Shown: piece after piece, positions 50,553-61,143 of the stretch | Position numbering within the stretch: the first letter of the stretch is position 1 | How the letters are laid out: every line of letters begins with the position of its first letter | NCBI GenBank assembly: GCA_017590115.1 | Contig: JAGGNK010013114.1 | Location: 682,001 to 746,000 of the forward strand | Direction of reading: 5' to 3' | Source of the DNA: Montifringilla adamsi | Taxonomy: Eukaryota > Chordata > Aves > Passeriformes > Passeridae | Length of the DNA stretch: 64,000 nucleotides | The notes under the pieces: model-generated | Databases searched by the model: none | Told to the model about the DNA's origin: nothing | The model's input: only the letters and a program-made list of their open reading frames with translations | Made by a program: the position numbers and the translations under genes

Positions 50553-53310
50553 ATTGAAAAAGCTTCTTGAACAAGAGACAGTATATCAGACAAAAAAAGA
50601 AAAGGAAAACAACAAGAAAATATCTAAACTGAAAGAAGAATTGACTAAACTGAAATCCTTTGCTTTAATGGTGGTGGATGAACAGCAAAGACTCACTGAG
50701 CAGTTGAATCAACAAAGTAAAAAAATTCAAGAATTAACCACTTCTACAGAACAAGCACACAAAAAGCTGGCTTTTGCTGAAGCAAAAATTCAAGAAGAGA
50801 AACAGAAATCCAGCAGGCTGGAGGCTGAAATTCACGCCCAGAGCAGTACGATTTCCCGAGACCAAGAAGCAATGATGGCCAAACTAACCAATGAAGACAG
50901 TCAGAATCGCCAGCTGCGGCTAAAATTAACGACTCTCAGCCGGCAAATTGATGAGCTGGAAGAGACCAACAAATCTTTACGAAAAGCAGAAGAAGAACTG
51001 CAAGACCTAAGGGATAAGATAAATAAGGGAGAGTGTGGGAACACTGCACTTATGACTGAAGTAGAAGAACTACGGAAACGACTGCTGGAGATGGAAGGAA
51101 AAGATGAAGAACTCACAAAAATGGAAGATCAGTGCAGAGAACTTAATAGAAAGTTAGAACAAGAAGCATCACAGAGCAAGAACCTTAAAGGGGAAGTGGA
51201 TAAACTTAATAAAAGAATTATGGAGCTGGAGAAACTAGAAGATGCTTTCAACAAGAGTAAACAGGAATGTTACTCCCTGAAATGCAACCTAGAAAGAGAA
51301 AAAATTTTAACAAAGCAGTTGTCCCATGAGCTGGATGGTTTAAAAGCTAGAGTTGGCGAGCTTGAAGCAATTGAAAGCAAGTTAGAAAAAACTGAGTTTA
51401 CACTTAAAGAAGATTTAACAAAGCTGAAGAGTTTAACAGTGATGCTTGTGGATGAAAGAAAAGCTATGGGTGAAAAAATAAAGCAAACAGAAGAAAAGCT
51501 GCAAGCTGCAACTTCTCAGCTTCAGGTGGAACAAAATAAAGTGATGTCAGTTACAGAAAAGCTGATGGAGGAAAGTAAAAAGGCACTGAAATCAAAATCT
51601 GATGCAGAGGAAAAAATGTCCAGTGTTACAAAAGAAAGAGATGAATTGAAAAACAAACTCAAAGCAGAAGAGGAGAAAGGAAGTGATCTTGTTTCCAAAG
51701 TGAATATTCTAAGTAAAAGACTTCAATCTTTGGAAGATGTTGAAAAAGAGTTTCTGAAAAGTAAACGTAAGGAGAGTACTAAATCTAGCACCTCCTTGCA
51801 GCAGGAAAACAACATAATCAAAGAGCTTTCTCAAGAAGTTGAGAGGCTTAAGCAGAAGCTCAACGAAATGAAGTCAGTAGAAGATGATCTTATGAAAACT
51901 GAAGATGAATTTGAGTCTCTAGAACGAAAATATGTCAGTGAACAGGACAGAGCCAAGCTCCTCTCAGAGGAGTTGGAGGCTGTGAAAATGGAATTGGCGA
52001 GGTATAAATTAACGGAAAAGGCAGAGTCCAATCAGGAGCGCCTTTTTAAGAAACTCAAAGAAGAGGAAGCTAAATCGAGTCACCTTTCCAGAGAAGTAGA
52101 TGCACTGAAAGAGAAAGTTCATGAATATGTGGCAACAGAAGACCTAATCTGTCACCTGCGAGGTGATCACACAGTTTTACAGAAGAAACTCCTCCAGCAA
52201 GAAAACAAAAACAGGGAGCTAGCAAGAGAAATGGAAAGCCTCACGAAAGAACTGGAGAGGTACAGATCCTTCAGCAAGAACATCAGGCCCGGTCTCAATG
52301 GAAAGAAAATTCCAGATGTGCAAGTTTTTTCTAAAGAAATCCAAACAGATCCAGCAGACAATGAACCACCCGATTACAAAACCCTCATGCCTTTAGAGCA
52401 AACGGTCATAAATGGGCAGCTCTATGAAGACAGTGATAATGAGGAGGAGCAAACAGTGTCTTTCAAAAGCAACTCATCCACTGCAAATGCCGGAAACAAA
52501 AAATTATGGATCCCTTGGATGAGGTCCAAAGAGAGCCATCCTCAAAATGGAAAGATACACACAAAGCAAAATGGAAACTGTGCACAGACTGGAGATCTAG
52601 TGCTAAGCCATACACCCGGCCAACCCCTTCACATAAAAGTAACTCCAGACCATAGACAGAACACAGCAACCCTTGAAATAACCAGTCCTACCACTGAAAG
52701 CCCTCACTCCTACACAAGCACAGCAGTTATACCCAACTGTGGCACTCCAAAGCAAAGAATCACCATTATTCAAAACGCCTCCTTAACACCTGTAAAATCA
52801 AAAGCGGGAGAAGGTTACATGACCCCAGAGCATGTAATTTCTCCTATTACTATGACTACTACTTTTGCAAGATCTCAAACTCCTGAATCGTGTGGTTCTT
52901 TAACTCCTGAAAGAACTATGTCCCCTCTGGCTTTACCTGGCTCAAGTTCTCAGGAACAAACACTCTCCTCGGAGCCTTTGGAAATGGGAGCCAAGCATGC
53001 TGTTTTTAGAGTATCCCCAGACAGGCAGTCATCATGGCAGTTTCAGAGATCTAACAGTACAGGATCAAGTGTAATAACTACTGAGGATAACAAGATCCAC
53101 ATTCATTTAGGAAGTCCTTATGTCCAAGCTCTCACCGCTTCCAAGCCCATCAGCCCTTGCAATGCAGTGCAAGACAACAGAACTCCAGCACTAGCTAATG
53201 GCCTACCCACTAAGCCCACCAATAAAATCACCAGCAGTATTACTATCACACCAACAGCCACTCCTCTTCCACGGCAATCACAAGTTACAGTAAGTAATGT
53301 CTATAACTGA
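50553..53310 (+). CDS. FILIP1L: FILIP1L large coding exon, coiled coil and C-terminal tail, to stop
   Basis: This exon encodes about 919 residues and carries most of the protein. Its first base A completes the split AG|A arginine codon from 530, giving ...[11 protein letters not shown]. Bases to about 52270 encode a long, Lys/Glu/Leu-rich heptad coiled coil. Landmarks include [52 protein letters not shown] and [11 protein letters not shown]. The remaining ~340 residues form a proline/serine/threonine-rich, probably disordered tail. It has the conserved [13 protein letters not shown] motif, [23 protein letters not shown], and a run of SP/TP sites (for example [16 protein letters not shown] at 52879 onward) that are candidates for proline-directed kinases. 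All of these match FILIP1L as I remember it, better than FILIP1. The product is a cytoplasmic, cytoskeleton-associated filamin-interacting protein. The first ATG in the exon is 50668, the likely start of the short isoform. The reading frame is intact. It ends TVSNVYN-stop, with a consensus splice donor embedded just before the stop. Confidence 0.96.
50668..53310 (+). CDS. FILIP1L: Short FILIP1L isoform (start MVVDEQQR)
   Basis: For a transcript starting at the internal promoter (34.2-34.4 kb), the first ATG of the large exon in any frame is 50668. It is in frame with FILIP1L. It would give an 880-residue protein lacking about the first 240 residues, which removes most of the CortBP2-like N-terminal domain but keeps the rest of the coiled coil and the tail. 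I recall the shorter human isoform (DOC1, about 890 aa) beginning at the equivalent methionine. The Kozak context is modest (T at -3, G at +4). Confidence 0.6.
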   Translation: MVVDEQQRLTEQLNQQSKKIQELTTSTEQAHKKLAFAEAKIQEEKQKSSRLEAEIHAQSSTISRDQEAMMAKLTNEDSQNRQLRLKLTTLSRQIDELEETNKSLRKAEEELQDLRDKINKGECGNTALMTEVEELRKRLLEMEGKDEELTKMEDQCRELNRKLEQEASQSKNLKGEVDKLNKRIMELEKLEDAFNKSKQECYSLKCNLEREKILTKQLSHELDGLKARVGELEAIESKLEKTEFTLKEDLTKLKSLTVMLVDERKAMGEKIKQTEEKLQAATSQLQVEQNKVMSVTEKLMEESKKALKSKSDAEEKMSSVTKERDELKNKLKAEEEKGSDLVSKVNILSKRLQSLEDVEKEFLKSKRKESTKSSTSLQQENNIIKELSQEVERLKQKLNEMKSVEDDLMKTEDEFESLERKYVSEQDRAKLLSEELEAVKMELARYKLTEKAESNQERLFKKLKEEEAKSSHLSREVDALKEKVHEYVATEDLICHLRGDHTVLQKKLLQQENKNRELAREMESLTKELERYRSFSKNIRPGLNGKKIPDVQVFSKEIQTDPADNEPPDYKTLMPLEQTVINGQLYEDSDNEEEQTVSFKSNSSTANAGNKKLWIPWMRSKESHPQNGKIHTKQNGNCAQTGDLVLSHTPGQPLHIKVTPDHRQNTATLEITSPTTESPHSYTSTAVIPNCGTPKQRITIIQNASLTPVKSKAGEGYMTPEHVISPITMTTTFARSQTPESCGSLTPERTMSPLALPGSSSQEQTLSSEPLEMGAKHAVFRVSPDRQSSWQFQRSNSTGSSVITTEDNKIHIHLGSPYVQALTASKPISPCNAVQDNRTPALANGLPTKPTNKITSSITITPTATPLPRQSQVTVSNVYN
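53290..53295 (+). other. FILIP1L: Consensus splice donor inside the last codons of FILIP1L
   Basis: GTAAGT occurs in phase 0 six codons before the stop, after CAA-GTT-ACA. If used, the exon ends at 53289 and the protein continues into a downstream exon outside or far along the window. If retained, the residues VSNVYN are added and translation stops. Human FILIP1L, as I recall it, has a C-terminus reading ITVEPLLLPH, which would fit use of this donor. Confidence 0.6.
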
Positions 53311-54000
53311 CCCCCATCCATGCTGACACCCTTACCAGCAACCCATCCTGTTTTTCATCCCAGCAAGAATTATTTGGAACAGCCTCTTTACTTTGGGAAA
53401 GTTCTGTGCATGAACTATACAACAGCATATGGAACTAACGTTAAGTTTTGCCTGCTTAGTGTTATCAAGTGTGCACTTACTGTATATCTTCTCATTGAAA
53501 TACAGTTATGTAAAATATTTAGTCTTGCACTTGTATACATGCATCTTTATGTATTGCCATTTTCAAAATAACTCACATTACTTTTGACTACAACTTGCCT
53601 TGGTAAAATATTTTAACATTACAAAAAAAAAAAACAGTAAATAATTATTTTCATCATTGCTTGCTGAATATTTTTTGTTTGTTTTGTGTGGTTTGTATTT
53701 TTTCTGCATGTATGGTAGAATTTGAATTAAGCCATAATACTGCCTGCTAACTTCAGATAAGACTTGTTTCATTATCTTCCCTGCTATTTCCCAATTCCTT
53801 CTAGCCCTCTCATTTCAGGTAATTATCACTGCATCACACACAAAATATTATGTATTGTACAATGTTTGGTTAAAATTCTTTTTAAACCCTCATGCAAACT
53901 TTGCTTGTAAGTGAACCAAGGTCAGAAGCTTGTATCACAAAGTAATTCTCCCCAAACAAGGGTTTTTTCCCAATACAATAGAAAAACTGCAATCATTTAG
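53311..54000 (+). other. FILIP1L: FILIP1L 3' untranslated region (end not determined)
   Basis: Sequence after the retained-intron stop codon, AT-rich and without further FILIP1L coding. I see no canonical AATAAA in the first few hundred bases, so the cleavage site is not assigned. ATTAAA occurs at 54987-54992 and AATAAA at 56371-56376, either of which could serve a longer 3' UTR. The end coordinate given is arbitrary. Confidence 0.35.
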
Positions 54001-54527
54001 GTATGCTATAAAACAAGAAACAGCAACATTTATATTTCTAAACAATAATTCAGGAGAATAGATTTATATACAATATTCAGATTTCATCTAAACTCCTAGC
54101 CACAAATGTGACAAACAGTATACATTACACAAGTACTCTGAAGAAGAGACAAGATTACCAAACTATGGCATACCTTCATGTTTTTTACTTCAGACAGAGA
54201 AAGCTTGGGAGAAGCATTAAGAAGCAATACTAGATCAGGTCTCCAAAAACGCAGGGCTCTGGGTCTGGTATAAATAGGAGTGCCATACAGAATTGACAAA
54301 GCAGGTTAAGGTATTTCAGTGAGAATTACAGTATTTGTGCCTAGGAAAAGCACAGAAATGTAATGTGCCAAACAGTCAATTTCCCGTGAAATATTGCTAG
54401 CGGTGGAAGAGCTTCGCATACAATGTAAATCAGTCCAGAAGATCTGGAATGCACATTCAAAATCTTTTTCACAAAGACTGTACACTCCAAATCTAAATTG
54501 TAACAATTGTTCTTATTCTAAAAAGTT

Positions 54528-54602
54528 CTATTGTATTTTTTTAGAATAATATTCTAAAATATTCTATTCTATTCTTTTATTCTAAAAAAGTTATATTCTA
54601 AA
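54528..54602. repeat. Degenerate (ATTCTA)n / (TTCTA)n simple repeat
   Basis: The units ATTCTA, ATTCT and TATTCT recur many times, with A- and T-rich spacers and a partly self-complementary start (AGAATAATATTCT). It looks like a simple microsatellite. It is only loosely like the terminal repeat of CR1, and no CR1 body adjoins it. Confidence 0.7.
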
Positions 54603-57132
54603 TGCCTATAAATTTGATGCTTTCGGGGGGTGGTGGTAGTATGTATTATTTTTAAAAAATTAAAAATTGCAACCTTCTTATCAACAAGGAAGTTTGCAAG
54701 TGGGCAGAAAGTCCCTATTCACTAAATCCTTATCTTTATTGTGCCTATATTCCCCAGAGGAAAAAATATTTCTGCAGTATAACTTAGCAACGGATTCAGC
54801 AAAGAACCTTGGCCTATGATATCACATAACAAGGGAACTTCTATCATTTTAAGTTCCTTTTGATTGACAGGAAATTAAATGTTTATAACTGTAGATAATA
54901 ACTACTTTTAGAACAGTTTCTATTGAAAAGCAAAGTCCACTGCCCATATACACTTTTTTCAGTAAACAGTGGGAAGCAAAAAAAAAATTAAATTATATAT
55001 GTGATAGAAATGGATAACAACATATGTATTGGAGTTGAACAATGGCAATTTCAAAAAGAGAAATTGTGTGTGGAACTGCACAACCCCAGTTTACATAATC
55101 TGAAGTTACTAGGCTTCATAAAAGGTCCTTTTTCCTTGTTTTGTCTCACTCTATCACCATGGCTGCACAAGTGAGCTCTGACCAAGACCTGGGTCAGAAA
55201 GAGTATATAGTCTTATTCTGCAAAGCAAACTTTGACTCACACCTACTTCAGGGAAAGTTGCTGTTCAAGACAGCAGCCAGAACTGCTGTTGTTCTGCAGC
55301 CAGAACTCAGGCAAAGCAAAATCATAAAATTTTTAGAGCATGTTAATTATACGAGCAAGTTACCTAATTACATTCAGGCTGCGCATTCTTAACTGCAGGG
55401 CTCAGTTAAGAGCCCAAAAATCAGTACCTTCAAAATACATTCTCTGCACTTCTGTTCTTTAGGATACTGCATATCCTGCTGATCTATACCTAAGATCTCT
55501 GCAGGAACACATTACAAGCATGGTACTGAATAACTAACTGTGTCTGAAGTAGTCACATGCCAGCATAATAACAGACACCAAATTCTCCAAAAATTAAAAG
55601 ACTAATGCTTGTCCTCCAGAGACCCTAAATTTTTCTTCAGCTGGAACTAAAAAGCGTGTAGGAAAAAAAATTCATATCTCCCTTCAAAAATACACAGAAG
55701 TGTGTTGATCATTAACCACCTGGCCATCTATTAGAATACCTTATAAAAGAAAAGTACAAATAAGGGCATAGCAATAAGCACACACAGTCCTTTGGACAGT
55801 TACCAAGCTATTATGAATAAGGAAGTCCAGTCTTTAAAGCTAAGATTTGAATACAAAACCTAGATGAAAGTTCACACCATTTATAAGTATAATCATTTGA
55901 CAGGAAAGTACTTCATTCCCTGTCTTACACTCATAATGATTTATCAATAACTGTCTAATTAACAAGACAAAGGAAGCAGCCACTCATGGCCATTAACTCC
56001 TAAGTAAGAAGCATCAGCACTGACTGGAAATGAAATTGCTACATTTCCTGAAAACGCACCTTCATTAAGGGATGCTTACATTCCCCTGCTGATGAAACAA
56101 ACTCTGTGTAGATTTAACTGACTCCACAGCAAAATTTTTGTCAGTCAATCCAACAGATAAAAAAAAATTGAATAATTATTTTTGCCTGAAAATAAGGTTT
56201 GCACAATGAAACAGGTTTGTTCGGTTTGAATTGCAAAGATCAATTTAAAAGCAGAGAAAATAAGCACCTGGATGTATTTGCTGAGAGCTGAAACTTAATT
56301 GTTTAAACAGAAAGAAGTTAGCTGTAATTTTATTTAATTTTAATAATTTAAAAATTTATTAATTTTTATTAATAAAATAGCACATAGAAAGCATAGCTTA
56401 AGGAAGCAAATTATTGAATTACAAATTAACCTCGACTTGTTCAGATCACCACTCCATATTTCAGAGTATTTCCATTTTGCTGAGTGGGAATAGCCACCTG
56501 CTTCCTTGGCAGACAATTAGAAATCAGCAGAGCAAGGAGAAATTTGACTAAGTTATCTGCACATTGATTCAAGCACTCTGAACAAAAAACATCAAGCATA
56601 ATCATATTAAAGTTCGACAAGTAAGGCAACTTTTCTAGGATTTCAACTACTCTGTAAGTGGTAAGTACTGCTATTAATTTGGAAGCTGAGACACTTTTGC
56701 TTTCAGCAGTTGCTCAAAAGCCTAAAGTCTGACAGGTATGTAATGGTTCATTTAAATCTTATGGGGAAATAAGGTCACATAAAAAGAAGCATTTATCAGA
56801 GGGATTAAGCTGTGAAAGAGAGCATAAAAACGGTTTTCAGCAGATCATAACATCAATTCTTCTCTTTTCCAAAACTCTTGGCAAGCATGTCTAAGGTCTA
56901 AAAATCTACCCTTTCTCCTTTGTGTTTATTTCCCAGCAAAAGGGAGAATTAACTGATTAAAAAATGACAGCAATTACTAGCCTACTTTGCTTCACCATTT
57001 TGGATTTGTTTCAGTGAATGATCAAATGGACACGAGAAGGCAGCACCAACACTGGTGTTTAGCATTTTTATGCCATTCTTTATATGTGATTAAATTTCTC
57101 AGAAGAAATACTTGCAATTTTTGTCCTTACAG

Positions 57133-57180
57133 GGAGGATGGATGAGGGGAGGGAGGGAAAAGGAGGAAAAGCAAAAAGAA
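57133..57180 (+). repeat. Purine-only tract with G runs
   Basis: A nearly pure A/G stretch containing four G runs (57133-57135, 57146-57149, 57151-57153, 57155-57157). The first loop is long (10 bases), so a G-quadruplex is possible but not strongly predicted. Confidence 0.6.
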
Positions 57181-59228
57181 GAGAATACCAAGTGGTAATC
57201 TGAGACCAAAGCGCCCATCCATCAACTATGAGGTAGTATTTCAAGTTATTTAAAGATCTCCTTCAGGACACTAATTAAGAAAAAGAATTGACAAAAATTA
57301 CAGGAGCAGACTGCTAATCTTCCTGATACAAAGCCCCATAGCCAATACGGTGTCTGGGGACAGTATGTAAGGCTGTAATAAGAAAAAGATCTGTACGTAA
57401 GCATTTCATGCAAGGATTAGGAAGGCGTGCTCCCCACACTAGGGAAAAAATAATCAGAAACAGAATTGTACAGCACTATTTTCTGAATAAGATTCAATGG
57501 ACGCTGCAGGGTTAGATGATGGAAATGGAGCAACCATCTGCAGGATGACTTTGTCCCTAGGAGACAGATACTGAGACAGGCAAAACAAAAACTGACAACT
57601 GCCTAATCTCCAGGCTTAAGGAAAGACTACCAAAACATTATGTTACCAAGAAACAGAAGAGAAAATTATCTTATGGTTCAAATACAGCACAAGTGGGTGT
57701 ATAAAAATGTTTTAAAATTAACACCAAGTACTTTAAGTGGGAAATTGCTCAAAAAAAAGGGCAAACCATAAAAATTTAAGCAGCATGAAGTGTTTTCACA
57801 GATCTGCAGCCAGTGGCCCCAAGATGAAGCTGAATTCTCTCTGTGCTGCAGCTAGCACATTATCCAATGACCCACCATACTGCGGGCACTCAGAAAGCCT
57901 CAAATAGCAGAGCTGCCAACTGAATATGAGTCTCTTCTGACCACAAAGCAAAGTATTCTTGAGAAATGTTTTTTGAGTTCAAGTGAAAAGACCTCTTTTA
58001 ATCAATGTCTCTTCATTTCCCATGCAGTGATCTGACATCACAGGGTATTCAAACAGGGATGGGCCAAAGAATCTCTCTCCCCTTTTTCACCCCTACCACA
58101 ACCCAAATTACAAAATATGGCCCTTTCAGTTGTGCTGTCACCACTTCCAGAAGGCAGCACTGTGAACCAGGTCAAGAAACTAACCTGGATTTAAAAACAC
58201 AAGAGCAAAACCACAAACAAAAAGCCATATGCCACAAATCCTCATTAAACAAAACAAACCAAACCCCAAACAACCTCAACAAAACGGGATCCATTTCACA
58301 GCACAGCTTTATAAAAGAGCTACATCAGCATAATTGAATGGACAAGCAAAAAGGGAAAAGGAGCATTTTGTAGTGCAGTCACTGCCCAAGTCCTGGACCC
58401 ATCACCATTGTCTGCAGAGATATAATCTAGCACACAATACATTACAAAGCACTTCAAATATACAACAAACATTCAGCAATCTAAAATAATTTTGTATCTC
58501 TCTTGGGAGAGAAGTTTATTGACTTGTGCAAAATCCGAGCAAGGCAGCTTCAAGTGTGATTAGTACCTACATTTTTTAATCCTTGATTGTCTCATACTCA
58601 AGCCACTACAGGTCATGTTTTGTTCTGAAAAAAAACTGGACAAAAAGTAGAGCCTTTTGTTGTAATTAGCATTTTATATATATTAGGAAAAAAATATATA
58701 TACTGAAAATAGGACTCTGATTAACACAACTTTTAATGTGGCCTTCCAAGAGAAAAACAGCCTACTCACAGACAGAAAAAAGCCATGATGGTAAAAGCAA
58801 GAGGGTCTTTTTCCTTCTCCATGCAGAACCTCTCACCTTTTCACCATAAACATTTGCTAACATGGGGAAAACATACTCAAAGCTTTTGAACAGACAATAT
58901 TGATAATGAAGACATTTTCACATTAAAAGGCATGTATGTGTATAAGCGCAGTTTCAAACACGTTTTTAAACTGCCTCAATACCCAAACACAAATATCCCT
59001 ACATGCACCCAATCTGCACTGAATAATCCTCCACTGCCAAGAATCTTTCTCAACAAATGGCAGAGCAGATTTAAACCAAGTGGACTGCTGGTCTCACCCA
59101 GGCTGTATTCTCTCCAACAGCACTGACACCTGAGCACCTGCAGGAACACATCCATGCCAGCACACCCCTATGCAGGACACAACTGCAATTGCAGCGGTCC
59201 CCCAGGTGCCCTATCAAGGTGCCTGAGA

Positions 59229-59248
59229 CCCCTTGAGCTTTCAAGGGG
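59229..59248. repeat. Short perfect hairpin, 8-bp arms
   Basis: CCCCTTGA and TCAAGGGG flank a GCTT loop. It is GC-richer than most of the flank. No following T run marks it as a terminator, and such terminators are not expected in vertebrate pol II genes. Confidence 0.85.
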
Positions 59249-60741
59249 CAAAGGGAAGGTTAACAATGAACAGTTGTTCATTCCAGCTGCGAGCTGATGC
59301 TGATCACCCAGCCCCAGGTCACCTTGTCCTACTGGAGTTAACCCACAACATAACCTTACCCGTCCCTGCATCTTGTCAGTTATCTGCTAGAAATGAGTCT
59401 TTAAGTTATCCAAAGTTTAAAATAATATCATCACACTTGCCAGTGAAGACATGTCCCAAGAAAAGCAAGGCACATAACAGAATTTCAGGAACTGTAAATA
59501 CAGCTTCTGCCTCCAACCATTCTTCTTTTCCCCACCACCAGAAAGTAGATCTAAACTCTGCATTCAGGAAGTAAGATCACAGCAGCACATTCAAGTGCAT
59601 TACTGTAAATTGTGCCATATGTATGGAAATAATTTCTAATATTAATACTGATTTTTCTGTCAAATATGCTATATTATTGAAATCAAGAGGGCTGTAATAA
59701 AGCAAGTATCAGCAGAAGAGTAGAAGACACATAAAATAGAGCTTTAAAAGGATGTCAGGATATTTTTGAGCCTATTTCCTCACTATGACAACTTAAAACC
59801 TTCCAAATAAAAACCTAGTTCATATAGTTCTAAAAAACATCTGCAATGCCAGCTTTACAGTTACCCAGGAATCTGGAACAGGGTTGAAAATACCCTTGTC
59901 ATTAAGAATCTTGCTAATTTCTAAACAAAATTTATGTTGCTGAAATTGTACTCCAGTATTCTCTTTCCTGTCTCCCCACTGGACTTTGAAAATTATTTTC
60001 TCTGCAACACATATTAGAAGACAATTATCACATTGCTTCTCAGTTTTGTTTTCTCCAGATTAAACAAACCAAATTGCTCTTCCACTTAATAGCTCAAGTA
60101 CTACGACTCTAGATTATTGAGAAGTCATTTCCCCTCTGCTGAGCTGTTTATGGTGGTGTGACAATGCAGTGAGCCATGCCAGACACCAGCCTGGCATAGG
60201 TCTCACCCTAAGTGAGATAGTGAGAGTAAGGATGACACGGCTCCTGCTCACACATCTCGGTATAGTCACACACACAGGTGTGCTGCATGAAAGGGAATTC
60301 AGAGCAACTGAGACTTCTCACTTTGGATTCCTAGAAAACAAATGCCAGGATCTGGCGAAAGAAAAGTACAGAAAAGGAAGTATCTAAATGCTCTGTGCAG
60401 TTGAGGATGCCTAAGCAGAAATTTCAGCCAAAGCTTTCTGGCTTGGAGACCAAAGGGAATATTCAAGTTTATCACTTAATCTTAACTCGTTCTCACTTGC
60501 AGACCTGGCTTTCATTCTGACTGCATTCAATCATTCACGAACAAACTTAAGTCTGGCAAGAGGCATGCTTGTGCACATACAGACATGGACTTCTGAGTAA
60601 AGGATCTTCAGCACCATCCCCTGGACACTTTCACTAATGCTGCAAATAATACTCACTCAAATTCCTTAAACTAAAAATTTAAGCAGTGAGAAAGAAACTT
60701 ATCTAAAGTTATTTCTCCTAGATCAAGTGCTACAATGACAT

Positions 60742-60788
60742 AAAAAAAAAACAAAAAAAAAAAAAAAAAAAAAAAAACAAAAAAAAAA
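60742..60788. repeat. A-rich tract, 47 bases with two C interruptions
   Basis: Poly-A interrupted by C at 60752 and 60778. It could be an old retroposon tail, but no element body is recognised upstream. Confidence 0.95.
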
Positions 60789-61121
60789 CCTTACAGCATA
60801 AATACTACACGCTCTACCCATTTAAATGAAAAAAGTTCAAACAGGAAGCAAAGCACACATCATACTTTCAGAAGGAAAAGGAAGGGTTTAGGACCAAAAG
60901 CAGAACTACTTCAACAGCACGGAAACAAATATTTTCTCTCCTTGACACTCCCACACACACTTGCCTTAGCCCACTCCCTAAAGCAAGCATTGCATTGTCT
61001 TAAAAGCTGGCCCATATAAATAAGCTGCCTCTGTTCCCAATGGAGGAGAAAAAAAGGTGGGTATGGACCCTGATATTTCAGAGCATGATTTCTCCATTGT
61101 CTTCTTGGAATTAGAAGGGCC

Positions 61122-61143
61122 ATTTTCACATTAATGTGAAAAT
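61122..61143. repeat. 22-bp perfect palindrome
   Basis: ATTTTCACATT is followed directly by its exact reverse complement AATGTGAAAAT with no spacer. It is the longest perfect palindrome I found in the window. Confidence 0.9.

Noticed and set aside
50901..52669. Antisense ORFs of 64-71 codons inside the large exon
   Set aside because: They are Ser-rich mirror images of the Glu/Lys-rich coiled-coil codons of FILIP1L and have no independent support.
58000..59574. ORFs of about 110 codons in the 3' flank (58005-58337, 59233-59574)
   Set aside because: No recognisable similarity, no splice-site support and ordinary intergenic composition.
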